In this document: positions 54,513-62,650 of the stretch, piece after piece
Numbering within the stretch: position 1 is the first letter of the stretch
Layout of the letters: every line of letters begins with the position of its first letter
Origin: Microbacterium terregens
GTDB lineage: Bacteria; Actinomycetota; Actinomycetes; Actinomycetales; Microbacteriaceae
Direction: 5' to 3'
DNA: 64,000 nucleotides
Assembly (NCBI RefSeq): GCF_039534975.1
Contig: NZ_BAAAWH010000001.1
Span: forward strand, 1,674,001-1,738,000
Position numbers and translations under genes: made by a program
Notes under the pieces: model-generated
Told to the model about the DNA's origin: nothing
The model's input: only the letters and a program-made list of their open reading frames with translations
Databases searched by the model: none

Positions 54513-55541
54513 ATGTATCCCCTCCTCTTCCGGACCGTCCTCGCGCGCATGGATCCCGAATCGGCCCACCACGCCGCGGTGATCGTGATCCGAGTCCTCG
54601 GCATCCCGCCCTTCTCCTGGGTCGCGCGCGCCCTGACGCGCCCCGCACCGGGACTGAGGACGCACGCGCTGGGCCTGACCTTCGAGTCGCCGTTCGGGGT
54701 GGCCGCCGGGTTCGACAAGGACGTGCATGCCGCCCAGGGTCTGCATGCCCTCGGTTTCGGTCACGTCGAGGTCGGCACCGTCACGGCGATCCCGCAGGAC
54801 GGCAACGCGCGGCCCCGCCTGTTCCGACTGATCCCCGACCGGGCGGTCATCAACCGGATGGGCTTCAACAACCAGGGCGCCGAAGTGGCGGCGAAGCGCC
54901 TGGCGAGGCTCCGACGCCGATCCCGTCGTGCCGTCGTCGGTGTCAACATCGGCAAGAGCCGTGTGGTCGATGTCGCCGACGCTGTGGCGGACTACGTCCG
55001 CAGCGCGACGCTGCTCGCCCCGCTCGCCGACTACCTCGTGGTCAACGTGTCGTCACCGAACACGCCGGGCCTGCGCGGCTTGCAGGCCGTCGAGACGCTC
55101 CGGCCGCTTCTGGAAGCGGTGCGGGTGGCGGCGGGCGCGACGCCCCTGCTCGTCAAGATCGCACCCGACCTGCCCGACGAGGAGGTCGAGGCGGTCGCGC
55201 GACTCGCAGTGGACCTCGGCCTGTCCGGCCTCATAGCGACGAACACGACCATCGCACGGACGGCGCTGCGGACCGACCCCGCGATCGTCGCCGCGGCCGG
55301 AGCGGGCGGCCTGTCCGGAGCGCCCCTCAAAGCCCGCGCCGTGGAGGTGCTGCGCCTGGTCAGAGCGACGGTGCCGCCCGAGTTCGCGGTGATCTCCGCG
55401 GGCGGTATCGAGACCGCGGCAGACGTGCGCGAACGGCTGGATGCCGGGGCCACCCTGGTGCAGGGCTACACGGCGTTTCTGTACCGCGGCCCGCTCTGGG
55501 CGCGTCAGATCAACCGCGGACTGGCCTCGCCCGGTCTCTAG
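54513..55541 (+). CDS. pyrD: quinone-dependent dihydroorotate dehydrogenase
   Basis: This 342-residue class 2 flavoenzyme oxidises dihydroorotate to orotate at the membrane. The N-terminal amphipathic segment (LFRTVLARMDPESAHH) is typical of class 2. GVAAGFDKD, NRMGFNNQG, NVSSPNTPGLRGLQ and the GAGGLSGAPLKARA phosphate loop follow. ATG 54513 follows TAGCCT by seven bases. Its stop overlaps that of the convergent DUF3043 gene. Confidence 0.95.
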   Translation: MYPLLFRTVLARMDPESAHHAAVIVIRVLGIPPFSWVARALTRPAPGLRTHALGLTFESPFGVAAGFDKDVHAAQGLHALGFGHVEVGTVTAIPQDGNARPRLFRLIPDRAVINRMGFNNQGAEVAAKRLARLRRRSRRAVVGVNIGKSRVVDVADAVADYVRSATLLAPLADYLVVNVSSPNTPGLRGLQAVETLRPLLEAVRVAAGATPLLVKIAPDLPDEEVEAVARLAVDLGLSGLIATNTTIARTALRTDPAIVAAAGAGGLSGAPLKARAVEVLRLVRATVPPEFAVISAGGIETAADVRERLDAGATLVQGYTAFLYRGPLWARQINRGLASPGL

Positions 55542-56104
55542 GCGGGCCGCTGCCCACGCTTGGCCTGCGGCTTGGGCAGACGCATGAACCGCATCTGGAT
55601 GATGCGCATCGCCCCGTACCAGCCGAGGCCCTTCTCGATGCGGTCGGCGCCGAACTTCTGACGCGCAGCCTTCTTGACCCGGATGGACGTGATGATCATG
55701 TCGCCGATCACGAACAGGACGAAGATCCACAGGCCGATGAACGAGTAGTACTGGACGGCCGGGATCGGGACGAAGGTCGCAAGGATCACGAGCACCATCG
55801 CGGGCATGACCCCTTCGCCGATGTGCCAGCCGGAGTCGATGTAATCGCGCACGAACTTGCGCTGCGGACCCTTGTCGCGAACGGGCAGGTACTTGTCGTC
55901 ACCGGCTGCCATGCCCGCACGGGCCTTTTCGCGCTGAGCGGCCATGTCGGCCTTCGCGCGGGCCTTCGCTTCCTTCGTGTCAGCCACGAGTGGGCGCCTG
56001 CGGGCGGCCTCCTGCTGGGCGCGGGTCGGCGTCGCGCGTCCCTTGCCACTGGTCATGTCGGCCGACGCGTCAGCGGGGACGGGGGCTGCGGGTGTCTTGG
56101 CCAC
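55538..56104 (-). CDS. DUF3043 membrane protein
   Basis: This 188-residue actinobacterial protein belongs to the DUF3043 family. An N-terminal basic and Ala-rich region (about 1-90, including RAQQEAARRR) precedes two transmembrane helices (about 105-150) and a C-terminal basic tail (RMRFMRLPKPQAKRG). The function is unknown. GTG 56104 is chosen since TGAGG lies just upstream. It overlaps pyrD by four bases at the 3' end and is divergent from the dipeptidase. Confidence 0.87.
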   Translation of the reverse strand: MAKTPAAPVPADASADMTSGKGRATPTRAQQEAARRRPLVADTKEAKARAKADMAAQREKARAGMAAGDDKYLPVRDKGPQRKFVRDYIDSGWHIGEGVMPAMVLVILATFVPIPAVQYYSFIGLWIFVLFVIGDMIITSIRVKKAARQKFGADRIEKGLGWYGAMRIIQMRFMRLPKPQAKRGQRPA

Positions 56105-56150
56105 GTGGAACCTCAGAGTCTCGATCGGGAAGCACCTTAAGATTACCCGC

Positions 56151-57554
56151 ATGACCACTGAGCTGACCCGACAGGATGCTGTGCGCGATGCCGCCGCATC
56201 CGGCATCCCCGCCGCCCTCGCCGACCTCGGCGCCCTCGTCCGCATCCCATCGATCGCCTTCCCCGGCTTCGACGGCGCTGAAGTGCAGCGAAGCGCCGAA
56301 GCCGTCGCCGCGCTGGTCGAGGATCTGGGGCTGTTCGAAAGCGTCGAGATCCGTCGCGCCGCGATACCCGGCACGGATGAGATCGGCCACCCCGCGGTGC
56401 TGGCGACGCGGACGGCGCGCAATGGGCGGCCGACGATTCTGCTGTACGCGCACCACGACGTGCAGCCGGTCGGTGACGAGTCGCTCTGGGAGTCCGAGCC
56501 GTTCGCTCCGACCGTCCGCGACGGCCGGTTGTACGGCCGGGGCGCCGCCGACGACAAAGCCGGCGTCATGGCCCACGTCGCGGCGCTCCGCGCCGTGAAA
56601 GAAGCGCTCGGAGACGACTTCGACCTCGGGGTCGCACTCTTCATCGAGGGCGAGGAGGAGGCAGGATCGCGCTCCTTCGCGCAGTTCCTCTCGGACAACG
56701 CCGACGCGCTGCGCGCCGATGTGATCGTCGTGGCCGATTCGGGCAACTGGGATGCGCGCACTCCCGCGCTGACCGTGTCGTTGCGCGGCAACACGCGCTT
56801 CACCCTCACCGTGCGCACCCTGGATCACGCTTCGCACTCCGGCATGTTCGGGGGAGCGGTGCCGGACGCCATGATGGCCACGGTGACGCTGCTCGCCACG
56901 CTGTGGGACGCCGACGGCGCCGTGGCGGTGGACGGATTGACCGAACGGGATGCCGAGACGCCGGAGTACAGCGAAGAGACGCTGCGCGACGAGGCGGGTC
57001 TGCCGGCGGGCGTCAGCCCGGTGGGGCGAGGGCCGATCCTCAGTCGCATCTGGAACAAGCCGTCGATCACCGTCACCGGGATCGACGCGCCGACCGTCGC
57101 GAACGCATCCAACACCCTCAGCCCGTCGGTGTCGGTCGTGGTCAGCGCCCGCGTCGCTCCTGGCCAGCCGGCACGTGAGGCCTACGCGGCGATCGAGGCG
57201 CACCTGCGCGCGCACGCGCCCTTCGGCGCGCAGCTCACCTTCATCGATCAGGACTACGGCGACGCGTTCCTCGTCGACACCAGCGGGTGGGCAGTCGAAA
57301 CAGCTCTCGAGTCGTTGCACGAGGCGTATGAGGTCGCGCCGGTGCAGATCGGCGTCGGCGGCTCGATCCCTTTCATCGCCGACCTGATCCGCGAATTCCC
57401 GGAGGCCCAGATTCTCGTCACGGGCGTCGAAGACCCCCACTCGCGCGCACACAGTCCCAACGAGTCATTGCACCTGGAGACGTTCCGCAACGCCGTCCTC
57501 GCCGAGGCGCTGCTGCTCGAGAAACTCGACGCCCGCACGGCGCCCGCCGCCTGA
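56151..57554 (+). CDS. M20-family dipeptidase
   Basis: This 467-residue zinc peptidase of the M20 family has the metal and catalytic motifs YAHHDVQPVG (His and Asp), GRGAADDKAG (bridging Asp) and EGEEEAGS (catalytic and metal Glu), with the dimerisation lid inserted between. It likely cleaves dipeptides or acyl-amino acids in the cytoplasm. Start ATG 56151 follows TAAGATT by six or seven bases, again close to the leaderless spacing. It is divergent from DUF3043. Confidence 0.92.
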   Translation: MTTELTRQDAVRDAAASGIPAALADLGALVRIPSIAFPGFDGAEVQRSAEAVAALVEDLGLFESVEIRRAAIPGTDEIGHPAVLATRTARNGRPTILLYAHHDVQPVGDESLWESEPFAPTVRDGRLYGRGAADDKAGVMAHVAALRAVKEALGDDFDLGVALFIEGEEEAGSRSFAQFLSDNADALRADVIVVADSGNWDARTPALTVSLRGNTRFTLTVRTLDHASHSGMFGGAVPDAMMATVTLLATLWDADGAVAVDGLTERDAETPEYSEETLRDEAGLPAGVSPVGRGPILSRIWNKPSITVTGIDAPTVANASNTLSPSVSVVVSARVAPGQPAREAYAAIEAHLRAHAPFGAQLTFIDQDYGDAFLVDTSGWAVETALESLHEAYEVAPVQIGVGGSIPFIADLIREFPEAQILVTGVEDPHSRAHSPNESLHLETFRNAVLAEALLLEKLDARTAPAA

Positions 57555-57652
57555 AACGGACCGTACGCAGCGCGCTCGGAGCCCCGTGCCGGTCCGCGGG
57601 CGTAGAATCGTGTCAAACCCCGCCGCATCAGCGGCCTGTCCGGAGGAGTGCC

Positions 57653-58018
57653 ATGACCGACACTGCACTGTCGACCGACCAGACCGTCCGCGCCCACGGC
57701 GTCGGGCTCACCGAAGCCGCTGCGCTCAAGGTGAAGAGTCTCCTCGCCCAGGAGGGTCGAGACGACCTGCGCCTGCGCGTGGCCGTCCAGCCGGGCGGCT
57801 GCAGCGGCCTGATCTACCAGCTGTACTTCGACGAGCGCTATCTCGACGGCGACAAGACGGTCGACTTCGACGGCGTCGAGGTCATCATCGACGACATGAG
57901 CGTTCCGTACCTGGACGGCGCCAACATCGATTTCAAGGACACCATCGCAGAGCAGGGGTTCACGATCGACAACCCCAATGCTGCGGGCAGCTGCGCCTGC
58001 GGCGACAGCTTCCACTGA
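57653..58018 (+). CDS. A-type iron-sulfur cluster carrier
   Basis: This 121-residue protein belongs to the HesB/ErpA/IscA family that delivers iron-sulfur clusters to apoproteins. The three cluster cysteines are in PGGCSGLIYQ and CACGDSFH. TAGAAT at 57603-57608 is a likely -10, and the ATG has CGGAGG upstream. It stands immediately before the cytochrome c oxidase genes, the order also found in other actinobacteria, which suggests a link to assembly of the respiratory Fe-S proteins. Confidence 0.93.
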   Translation: MTDTALSTDQTVRAHGVGLTEAAALKVKSLLAQEGRDDLRLRVAVQPGGCSGLIYQLYFDERYLDGDKTVDFDGVEVIIDDMSVPYLDGANIDFKDTIAEQGFTIDNPNAAGSCACGDSFH

Positions 58019-58056
58019 CCACTGCGCTATCCGTTTCAGGCCCGCCGCTCATCGAG

Positions 58057-58081
58057 CGCCGGGTCTGTTTCGCGCCCGGCG
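58057..58081 (+). terminator. possible terminator after the Fe-S carrier gene
   Basis: CGCCGGG at 58057-58063 pairs with CCCGGCG at 58075-58081. There is no T-run, so support is moderate. Confidence 0.35.
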
Positions 58082-58130
58082 GCGACCGGTCAACCTGGAC
58101 GGTTGGCCGGAATCCGTTGTGAGGTTGCTC

Positions 58131-58136
58131 TAGACT
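58131..58136 (+). promoter_or_regulatory. probable -10 of the cta operon
   Basis: TAGACT lies 35 bases upstream of the ctaC start and would give a leader of about 28 bases with a GGAAAGG ribosome site. No -35 stands out at the expected distance. Confidence 0.4.
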
Positions 58137-58171
58137 GGCAACGTCACAATCGCGACCCGGAAAGGTGCACC

Positions 58172-59068
58172 GTGCCCTCGAAACGCCGCCTCCGCTGGGC
58201 AGGTCTCCCCATCGGAATCGCCTCGGCAGCAGTCCTTGCCGGGTGCACCCCGACCGAACTGCATGGCTTCCTTCCCGGTTTCGTCGAAGACGGCACACCG
58301 GTCACCAACCGCACCGACATGATCGCGGGACTCTGGGTGAACTCCTGGATCGTCCTGCTCGTCGTCGGCCTCGTCACGTGGGGTCTGATGGGCTGGGCGG
58401 CGATCGCGTACCGGCGTCGCAAGGGCCAGGTCGGCCTGCCGGTTCAGCTGCGCTACAACATGCCGATCGAGATCTTCTACACGGTCGTGCCGCTCATCCT
58501 GGTGGTCGGATTCTTCGCGTTCACCGCGCGGGACCAGACCATTCTGGAGACGCAGACCGAGGACCCGGACGTGTCGATCGTCGCGATCGGCAAGCAGTGG
58601 GCATGGGACTTCCAGTACAACGGCGAGGACGAGGACGGCGCCGACGCCGTCTGGACGATGGGCGTCCAGGCCCAGCCGGCTGCGAACGGCGACGTCGACC
58701 AGGAAAAGCTTCCGACGCTCTACCTGCCCGTCGACAAGACCGTGAAGCTCCTCTTGCAGTCCCGCGACGTCATCCACTCGTTCTGGGTCATCGACTTCTT
58801 GTACAAGAAGGACATGTACATCGGCCGCGACAACTATTGGTCGTTCACGCCGACGCGTGAAGGAACGTACGCAGGAAAGTGCGCCGAACTGTGTGGCGAG
58901 TACCACTCCGCGATGCTCTTCAACGTCAAGGTGGTCAGCGATGCCGAATACGAGGACTACCTCGAGACGCTGCGCTCCGCGGGCCAGACCGGCGACATCA
59001 ATGACGCATACGACAGGCTCGGCAATTACCCGGGCACCGGCGCACAAGAGCGCGAGGAAGGCGACTGA
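58172..59068 (+). CDS. ctaC: cytochrome c oxidase subunit II
   Basis: This 298-residue subunit holds the CuA centre that accepts electrons for aa3 oxidase. A lipoprotein signal peptide ends LAGC with Cys25, two transmembrane helices follow, and the cupredoxin domain carries the CuA motif [12 protein letters not shown] with Cys237, Cys241, His245 and Met248. No fused cytochrome c domain is present, in line with direct docking to the bc1 complex with its own dihaem QcrC in actinobacteria. GTG 58172 has GGAAAGG upstream. Confidence 0.96.
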   Translation: MPSKRRLRWAGLPIGIASAAVLAGCTPTELHGFLPGFVEDGTPVTNRTDMIAGLWVNSWIVLLVVGLVTWGLMGWAAIAYRRRKGQVGLPVQLRYNMPIEIFYTVVPLILVVGFFAFTARDQTILETQTEDPDVSIVAIGKQWAWDFQYNGEDEDGADAVWTMGVQAQPAANGDVDQEKLPTLYLPVDKTVKLLLQSRDVIHSFWVIDFLYKKDMYIGRDNYWSFTPTREGTYAGKCAELCGEYHSAMLFNVKVVSDAEYEDYLETLRSAGQTGDINDAYDRLGNYPGTGAQEREEGD

Positions 59069-59070
59069 CC

Positions 59071-60834
59071 ATGGCGACGACACTTCCGCTGCAGGACAAC
59101 ACGCCGGGTCGCCCGACGACCCTGCCCCCTCGTCAGGCCGCTCTGCTGAGTGCATCGCGCACTGAGCAGAAGGGCAACATCGTCGTCAAGTGGATCACCT
59201 CCACCGACCACAAGACGATCGGGTACATGTACCTGATCGCGTCGGTGCTGTTCTTCATGCTGGGCGGGGTGATGGCACTGATCATCCGTGCCGAGCTCTT
59301 CGAGCCCGGCATGCAGATCGTGCCGACCAAGGAGCAGTACAACCAGCTGTTCACGATGCACGGCACGATCATGCTGCTGATGTTCGCCACGCCACTGTTC
59401 GCCGGGTTCGCGAACGTGATCATGCCGCTGCAGATCGGCGCACCTGATGTGGCCTTCCCTCGGCTGAACGCATTCGCATTCTGGCTCTTCCTGTTCGGAT
59501 CGATCATCGCGGTCTCCGGCTTCTTGACCCCGCAGGGCGCCGCGTCCTTCGGCTGGTTCGCGTATCAACCGCTCGCGAATGCCACGTTCTCACCAGGGGT
59601 AGGCGGCAATCTCTGGATGCTGGGCCTGGGAATGAGCGGTTTCGGCACGATCCTCGGTGCCGTGAACTTCATCACCACCATCATCACGATGCGTGCTCCT
59701 GGCATGACGATGTGGCGGATGCCGATCTTCACCTGGAACACGCTGGTCACCAGCATCCTGATCCTGATGGCGTTCCCGGTCCTTGCGGCCGCAATCCTGG
59801 CGGCCGCGGCCGACCGCGTCCTGGGGGCGCACATCTACGACCCGGCGAACGGCGGCGTGCTGCTCTGGCAGCACCTGTTCTGGTTCTTCGGACACCCCGA
59901 GGTGTACATCATCGCGCTGCCGTTCTTCGGCATCGTCTCGGAGATCTTCCCGGTCTTCAGCCGCAAGCCGATCTTCGGCTACAAGACGCTCGTGTACGCC
60001 ACGATCGCGATCGCGGCGCTCTCGGTCGCGGTCTGGGCCCACCACATGTATGTCACCGGCGCGGTGCTGCTGCCGTTCTTCGCGCTGATGACGATGCTGA
60101 TCGCGGTGCCCACGGGTGTGAAGATCTTCAACTGGATCGGCACGATGTGGCGAGGATCCGTCACGTTCGAGACACCCATGCTCTTCGCCCTCGGCTTCCT
60201 GGTGTCGTTCGTCTTCGGCGGTCTGACCGGTGTGATCCTCGCGTCACCTCCGCTGGACTTCCACATCTCTGACACCTACTTCGTCGTCGCGCACTTCCAC
60301 TACGTCGTGTTCGGCACGGTGGTGTTCGCGATGTTCGCCGGCTTCTACTTCTGGTGGCCGAAGTGGACGGGCAAGATGCTGAACGAGCGCATCGGATACG
60401 TGCACTTCTGGATGCTGTTCATCGGCTTCCACATGACGTTCCTCGTCCAGCACTGGCTGGGCGTGGATGGCATGGCTCGTCGCTACGCCGACTACTCCGC
60501 TGCCGACGACTGGCTGTGGGAGAACCAGGTCTCCACGGTGGGGGCGATGATCCTCGGTGCGTCGATGATCCCGTTCCTGTTCAACGTGTGGATCACCGCG
60601 CGCAAGGCGCCGAAGGTGACCGTGAACGACCCGTGGGGCTACGGCGCCTCGCTGGAGTGGGCGACATCCTGCCCCCCGCCGCGGCACAACTTCACGTCGA
60701 TCCCGCGGATCCGCAGCGAGCGTCCCGCGTTCGATCTGAACCACCCCGAAGCCGGGGTACCCGTCGGCGTCGGACCCGCGAAGGACGCCCCATCGACCCC
60801 GGTCGTGGATCTCGCCGAGGGAGAGGTCAAGTAG
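59071..60834 (+). CDS. ctaD: cytochrome c oxidase subunit I
   Basis: This 587-residue polytopic haem-copper oxidase subunit has twelve transmembrane helices. [12 protein letters not shown] supplies a haem a ligand, [10 protein letters not shown] the CuB His and Tyr, and HHMYVTG and [10 protein letters not shown] the remaining haem and CuB ligands. It reduces oxygen to water and pumps protons. It starts two bases after the ctaC stop and ends directly against ctaF. Confidence 0.97.
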   Translation: MATTLPLQDNTPGRPTTLPPRQAALLSASRTEQKGNIVVKWITSTDHKTIGYMYLIASVLFFMLGGVMALIIRAELFEPGMQIVPTKEQYNQLFTMHGTIMLLMFATPLFAGFANVIMPLQIGAPDVAFPRLNAFAFWLFLFGSIIAVSGFLTPQGAASFGWFAYQPLANATFSPGVGGNLWMLGLGMSGFGTILGAVNFITTIITMRAPGMTMWRMPIFTWNTLVTSILILMAFPVLAAAILAAAADRVLGAHIYDPANGGVLLWQHLFWFFGHPEVYIIALPFFGIVSEIFPVFSRKPIFGYKTLVYATIAIAALSVAVWAHHMYVTGAVLLPFFALMTMLIAVPTGVKIFNWIGTMWRGSVTFETPMLFALGFLVSFVFGGLTGVILASPPLDFHISDTYFVVAHFHYVVFGTVVFAMFAGFYFWWPKWTGKMLNERIGYVHFWMLFIGFHMTFLVQHWLGVDGMARRYADYSAADDWLWENQVSTVGAMILGASMIPFLFNVWITARKAPKVTVNDPWGYGASLEWATSCPPPRHNFTSIPRIRSERPAFDLNHPEAGVPVGVGPAKDAPSTPVVDLAEGEVK

Positions 60835-61269
60835 ATGCGTACGAACACCGGCCTGTGGTGGTTGCTCGGGGCGTTCTTCCTGCTCGTGACGGTGACGTAC
60901 ACCGTGTGGAACATCGTCGCGCATCCGAACATCCCCTGGTACAGCGCCATCGAGTGGGTGGGCACGATCGCTCTGCTCTTCGGCGCCCTGATGTCCGCGC
61001 TGATCGCCTTCTACATCGGACGCGTGCACAAGGCCCAGGGCGGGGAGCTTCCCGAGGACATCCTCACATCCGACATCGACGACGGTGACCCCGAACTCGG
61101 TGAGTTCAGCCCGTGGTCCTGGTGGCCCATCGTCCTGGCCTTCTCGGCTGCGCTCGCCATTCTCGGTCTGGCCATCGGCACCTGGCTGATGCCGATCGGG
61201 CTCGGCGTGTTCATGATCGCGATCGTCGGTTGGGTTTACGAGTATTACCGCGGATACTTCGCGCACTGA
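60835..61269 (+). CDS. ctaF: cytochrome c oxidase subunit IV (actinobacterial type)
   Basis: This 144-residue membrane protein with four helices is the actinobacterial small subunit IV of aa3 oxidase. A typical N-terminus (MRTNTGLWWLLGAFF) and an acidic loop DDGDPELGEFSPWSWWP in the middle support this. Its ATG lies at the base after the ctaD stop, so the three cta genes form one operon. Confidence 0.92.
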   Translation: MRTNTGLWWLLGAFFLLVTVTYTVWNIVAHPNIPWYSAIEWVGTIALLFGALMSALIAFYIGRVHKAQGGELPEDILTSDIDDGDPELGEFSPWSWWPIVLAFSAALAILGLAIGTWLMPIGLGVFMIAIVGWVYEYYRGYFAH

Positions 61270-61294
61270 TCGCTCCGGAGCGGCGGCGGTCCTG

Positions 61295-62077
61295 TTGAAG
61301 GCCGCCGCCGTCTCCGACGTCGGCGAACACCGCGCGGTCAACCAGGACGCCGCGTTCACCGCGCCCTGGGGCGCGGCGGTGGCGGACGGCGTGGGCGGGG
61401 GACCCTCCGGCGACCTCGCCTCGGCTGCGCTGGTGCATCGGCTCGTGGCCGGGACGTTCATCGTTCGGGATGCCGAGGACCTCGCTGTGCGCATCCGTGA
61501 AGCGAACTGGGACCTGCGGGCCCACACCGAACGCGACGCCTCGCTGCGCGGCATGGCGACCACCCTCACGGGACTCTTCGTCACCGAGAGCGGCGGGCTG
61601 CTGCTGGCCCACACCGGCGACTCCCGCGCCTACCTTCTGCGGGAGGGTGTGCTCACACGCGAGACGCGGGACGATTCGTACGTGCAGGCCCTCCTGGATC
61701 ACGGGTTGATCGCCGCAGAGGCCGCGGCATCCCACCCTCGTCGCAACATGATCACTGCGTCTCTGGGCGGGGCTGAGGATGACACGGTCACCGTCCTGAG
61801 CAGGGATCCGCTGGTCGGCGATCGCTGGCTCTTGTGCAGCGACGGTGTGACGGACTATCTTCCCGAACTCGAGCTGGAGCGCGTGCTGCACAGCGCCTCA
61901 TCGCCCGAAGCGGCCGCAGCGGGGGTGGTCTCCCTCGCGCTGGAGGCGGGGACGAGAGACAACGTGACCGCCGTGGTCTGCGACGTGGCGATCGCCGTCG
62001 ACGCGACGGCGGGCCGTCACGCATCCTTCTACGGCGCGGCGGCCGAGCGGTTCTGTGAGGAACTCGAGTCGGCGTAG
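61295..62077 (+). CDS. PP2C-family Ser/Thr protein phosphatase
   Basis: This 260-residue metal-dependent phosphatase has the PP2C motifs SDVGEHRAVNQDA, VADGVGGGPSGDLAS, MATTLTG, LAHTGDSRAYLLR, LCSDGVTDYL and RDNVTAVV, with all metal-binding aspartates. It would reverse the action of Ser/Thr kinases such as the PASTA kinase in this window. There is no membrane helix, unlike PstP. The best start is TTG 61295, 25 bases after ctaF; the conserved motif begins eight residues later. It lies between the oxidase genes and a convergent rhodanese gene. Confidence 0.9.
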   Translation: MKAAAVSDVGEHRAVNQDAAFTAPWGAAVADGVGGGPSGDLASAALVHRLVAGTFIVRDAEDLAVRIREANWDLRAHTERDASLRGMATTLTGLFVTESGGLLLAHTGDSRAYLLREGVLTRETRDDSYVQALLDHGLIAAEAAASHPRRNMITASLGGAEDDTVTVLSRDPLVGDRWLLCSDGVTDYLPELELERVLHSASSPEAAAAGVVSLALEAGTRDNVTAVVCDVAIAVDATAGRHASFYGAAAERFCEELESA

Positions 62078-62080
62078 AGC

Positions 62081-62500
62081 TCAGCCACCGACCGGTGCGC
62101 GAACGACCATCACCCGCTCGTCGAACACACGGGGCAGTGCGCCCTCGTCATTCTCGGTCGGCTGGCCCTCGCGCAGCCAGTACTCGTAGCCGCCGATCAT
62201 CTCCTTGACCGAATAGCCGAGCGCCGCGAACTCGATTGCGGCCTTGGTGCCCGCGTTGCATCCCGGACTCCAGCAGTAGACGACGACCGGGACGCTCGGA
62301 TCGAGCTCGGCCGGCGCGCGGTGAACGATGTCCTGCCGCCGCATGTGGAGGGCTCCGGCCACGCGTCCTTGGGCCCAGGCCTCGTCGCTGCGCACGTCGA
62401 CGAGCACGAACTGTGCGCCGGCTCGCCGGGCCGCGTACACGTCGGAGGCGTCGGTCTCGTGGGCGAGCTTGGCGGCGAAGTACGAAAGCGCATCGGTCAT
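62081..62500 (-). CDS. rhodanese-like sulfurtransferase domain protein
   Basis: This 139-residue protein is a single rhodanese domain with VLVDVRSDEAW-like strands (FVLVDVRSDEA) and the active-site segment VVYCWSPGCNAGTKAA, which holds two cysteines; the first aligns with the catalytic cysteine. It has no signal peptide or membrane helix. Its stop is three bases from that of the PP2C gene on the other strand. A -10 element stands upstream at the leaderless distance. Substrate unknown. Confidence 0.87.
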   Translation of the reverse strand: MTDALSYFAAKLAHETDASDVYAARRAGAQFVLVDVRSDEAWAQGRVAGALHMRRQDIVHRAPAELDPSVPVVVYCWSPGCNAGTKAAIEFAALGYSVKEMIGGYEYWLREGQPTENDEGALPRVFDERVMVVRAPVGG

Positions 62501-62506
62501 TCCTTC

Positions 62507-62512
62507 ACGCTA
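62507..62512 (-). promoter_or_regulatory. -10 element of the rhodanese gene
   Basis: TAGCGT on the minus strand ends six bases before the ATG at 62500. The six bases are GAAGGA, so this could be leaderless or have an unusually close ribosome site. Confidence 0.45.
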
Positions 62513-62594
62513 CGGGGCGGGGGATACCGGGCGCGGGACCGGCCGGTCAGCGTTCGTCGGAATCCTGCCGCGTTCCGCGCGCGTGAAACGACGA

Positions 62595-62633
62595 TGCCCC
62601 GGCACGAACACGCGAGGGTGTCGTGCCGGGGCA
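62595..62633 (-). terminator. terminator after qcrB
   Basis: TGCCCCGGCACGA at 62595-62607 pairs perfectly over 13 bases with TCGTGCCGGGGCA at 62621-62633, and inner ACAC/GTGT bases extend the stem. It begins 18 bases after the qcrB stop on the minus strand. No long T-run follows. Confidence 0.7.
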
Positions 62634-62650
62634 CCAAAGTCGTCGACTCG

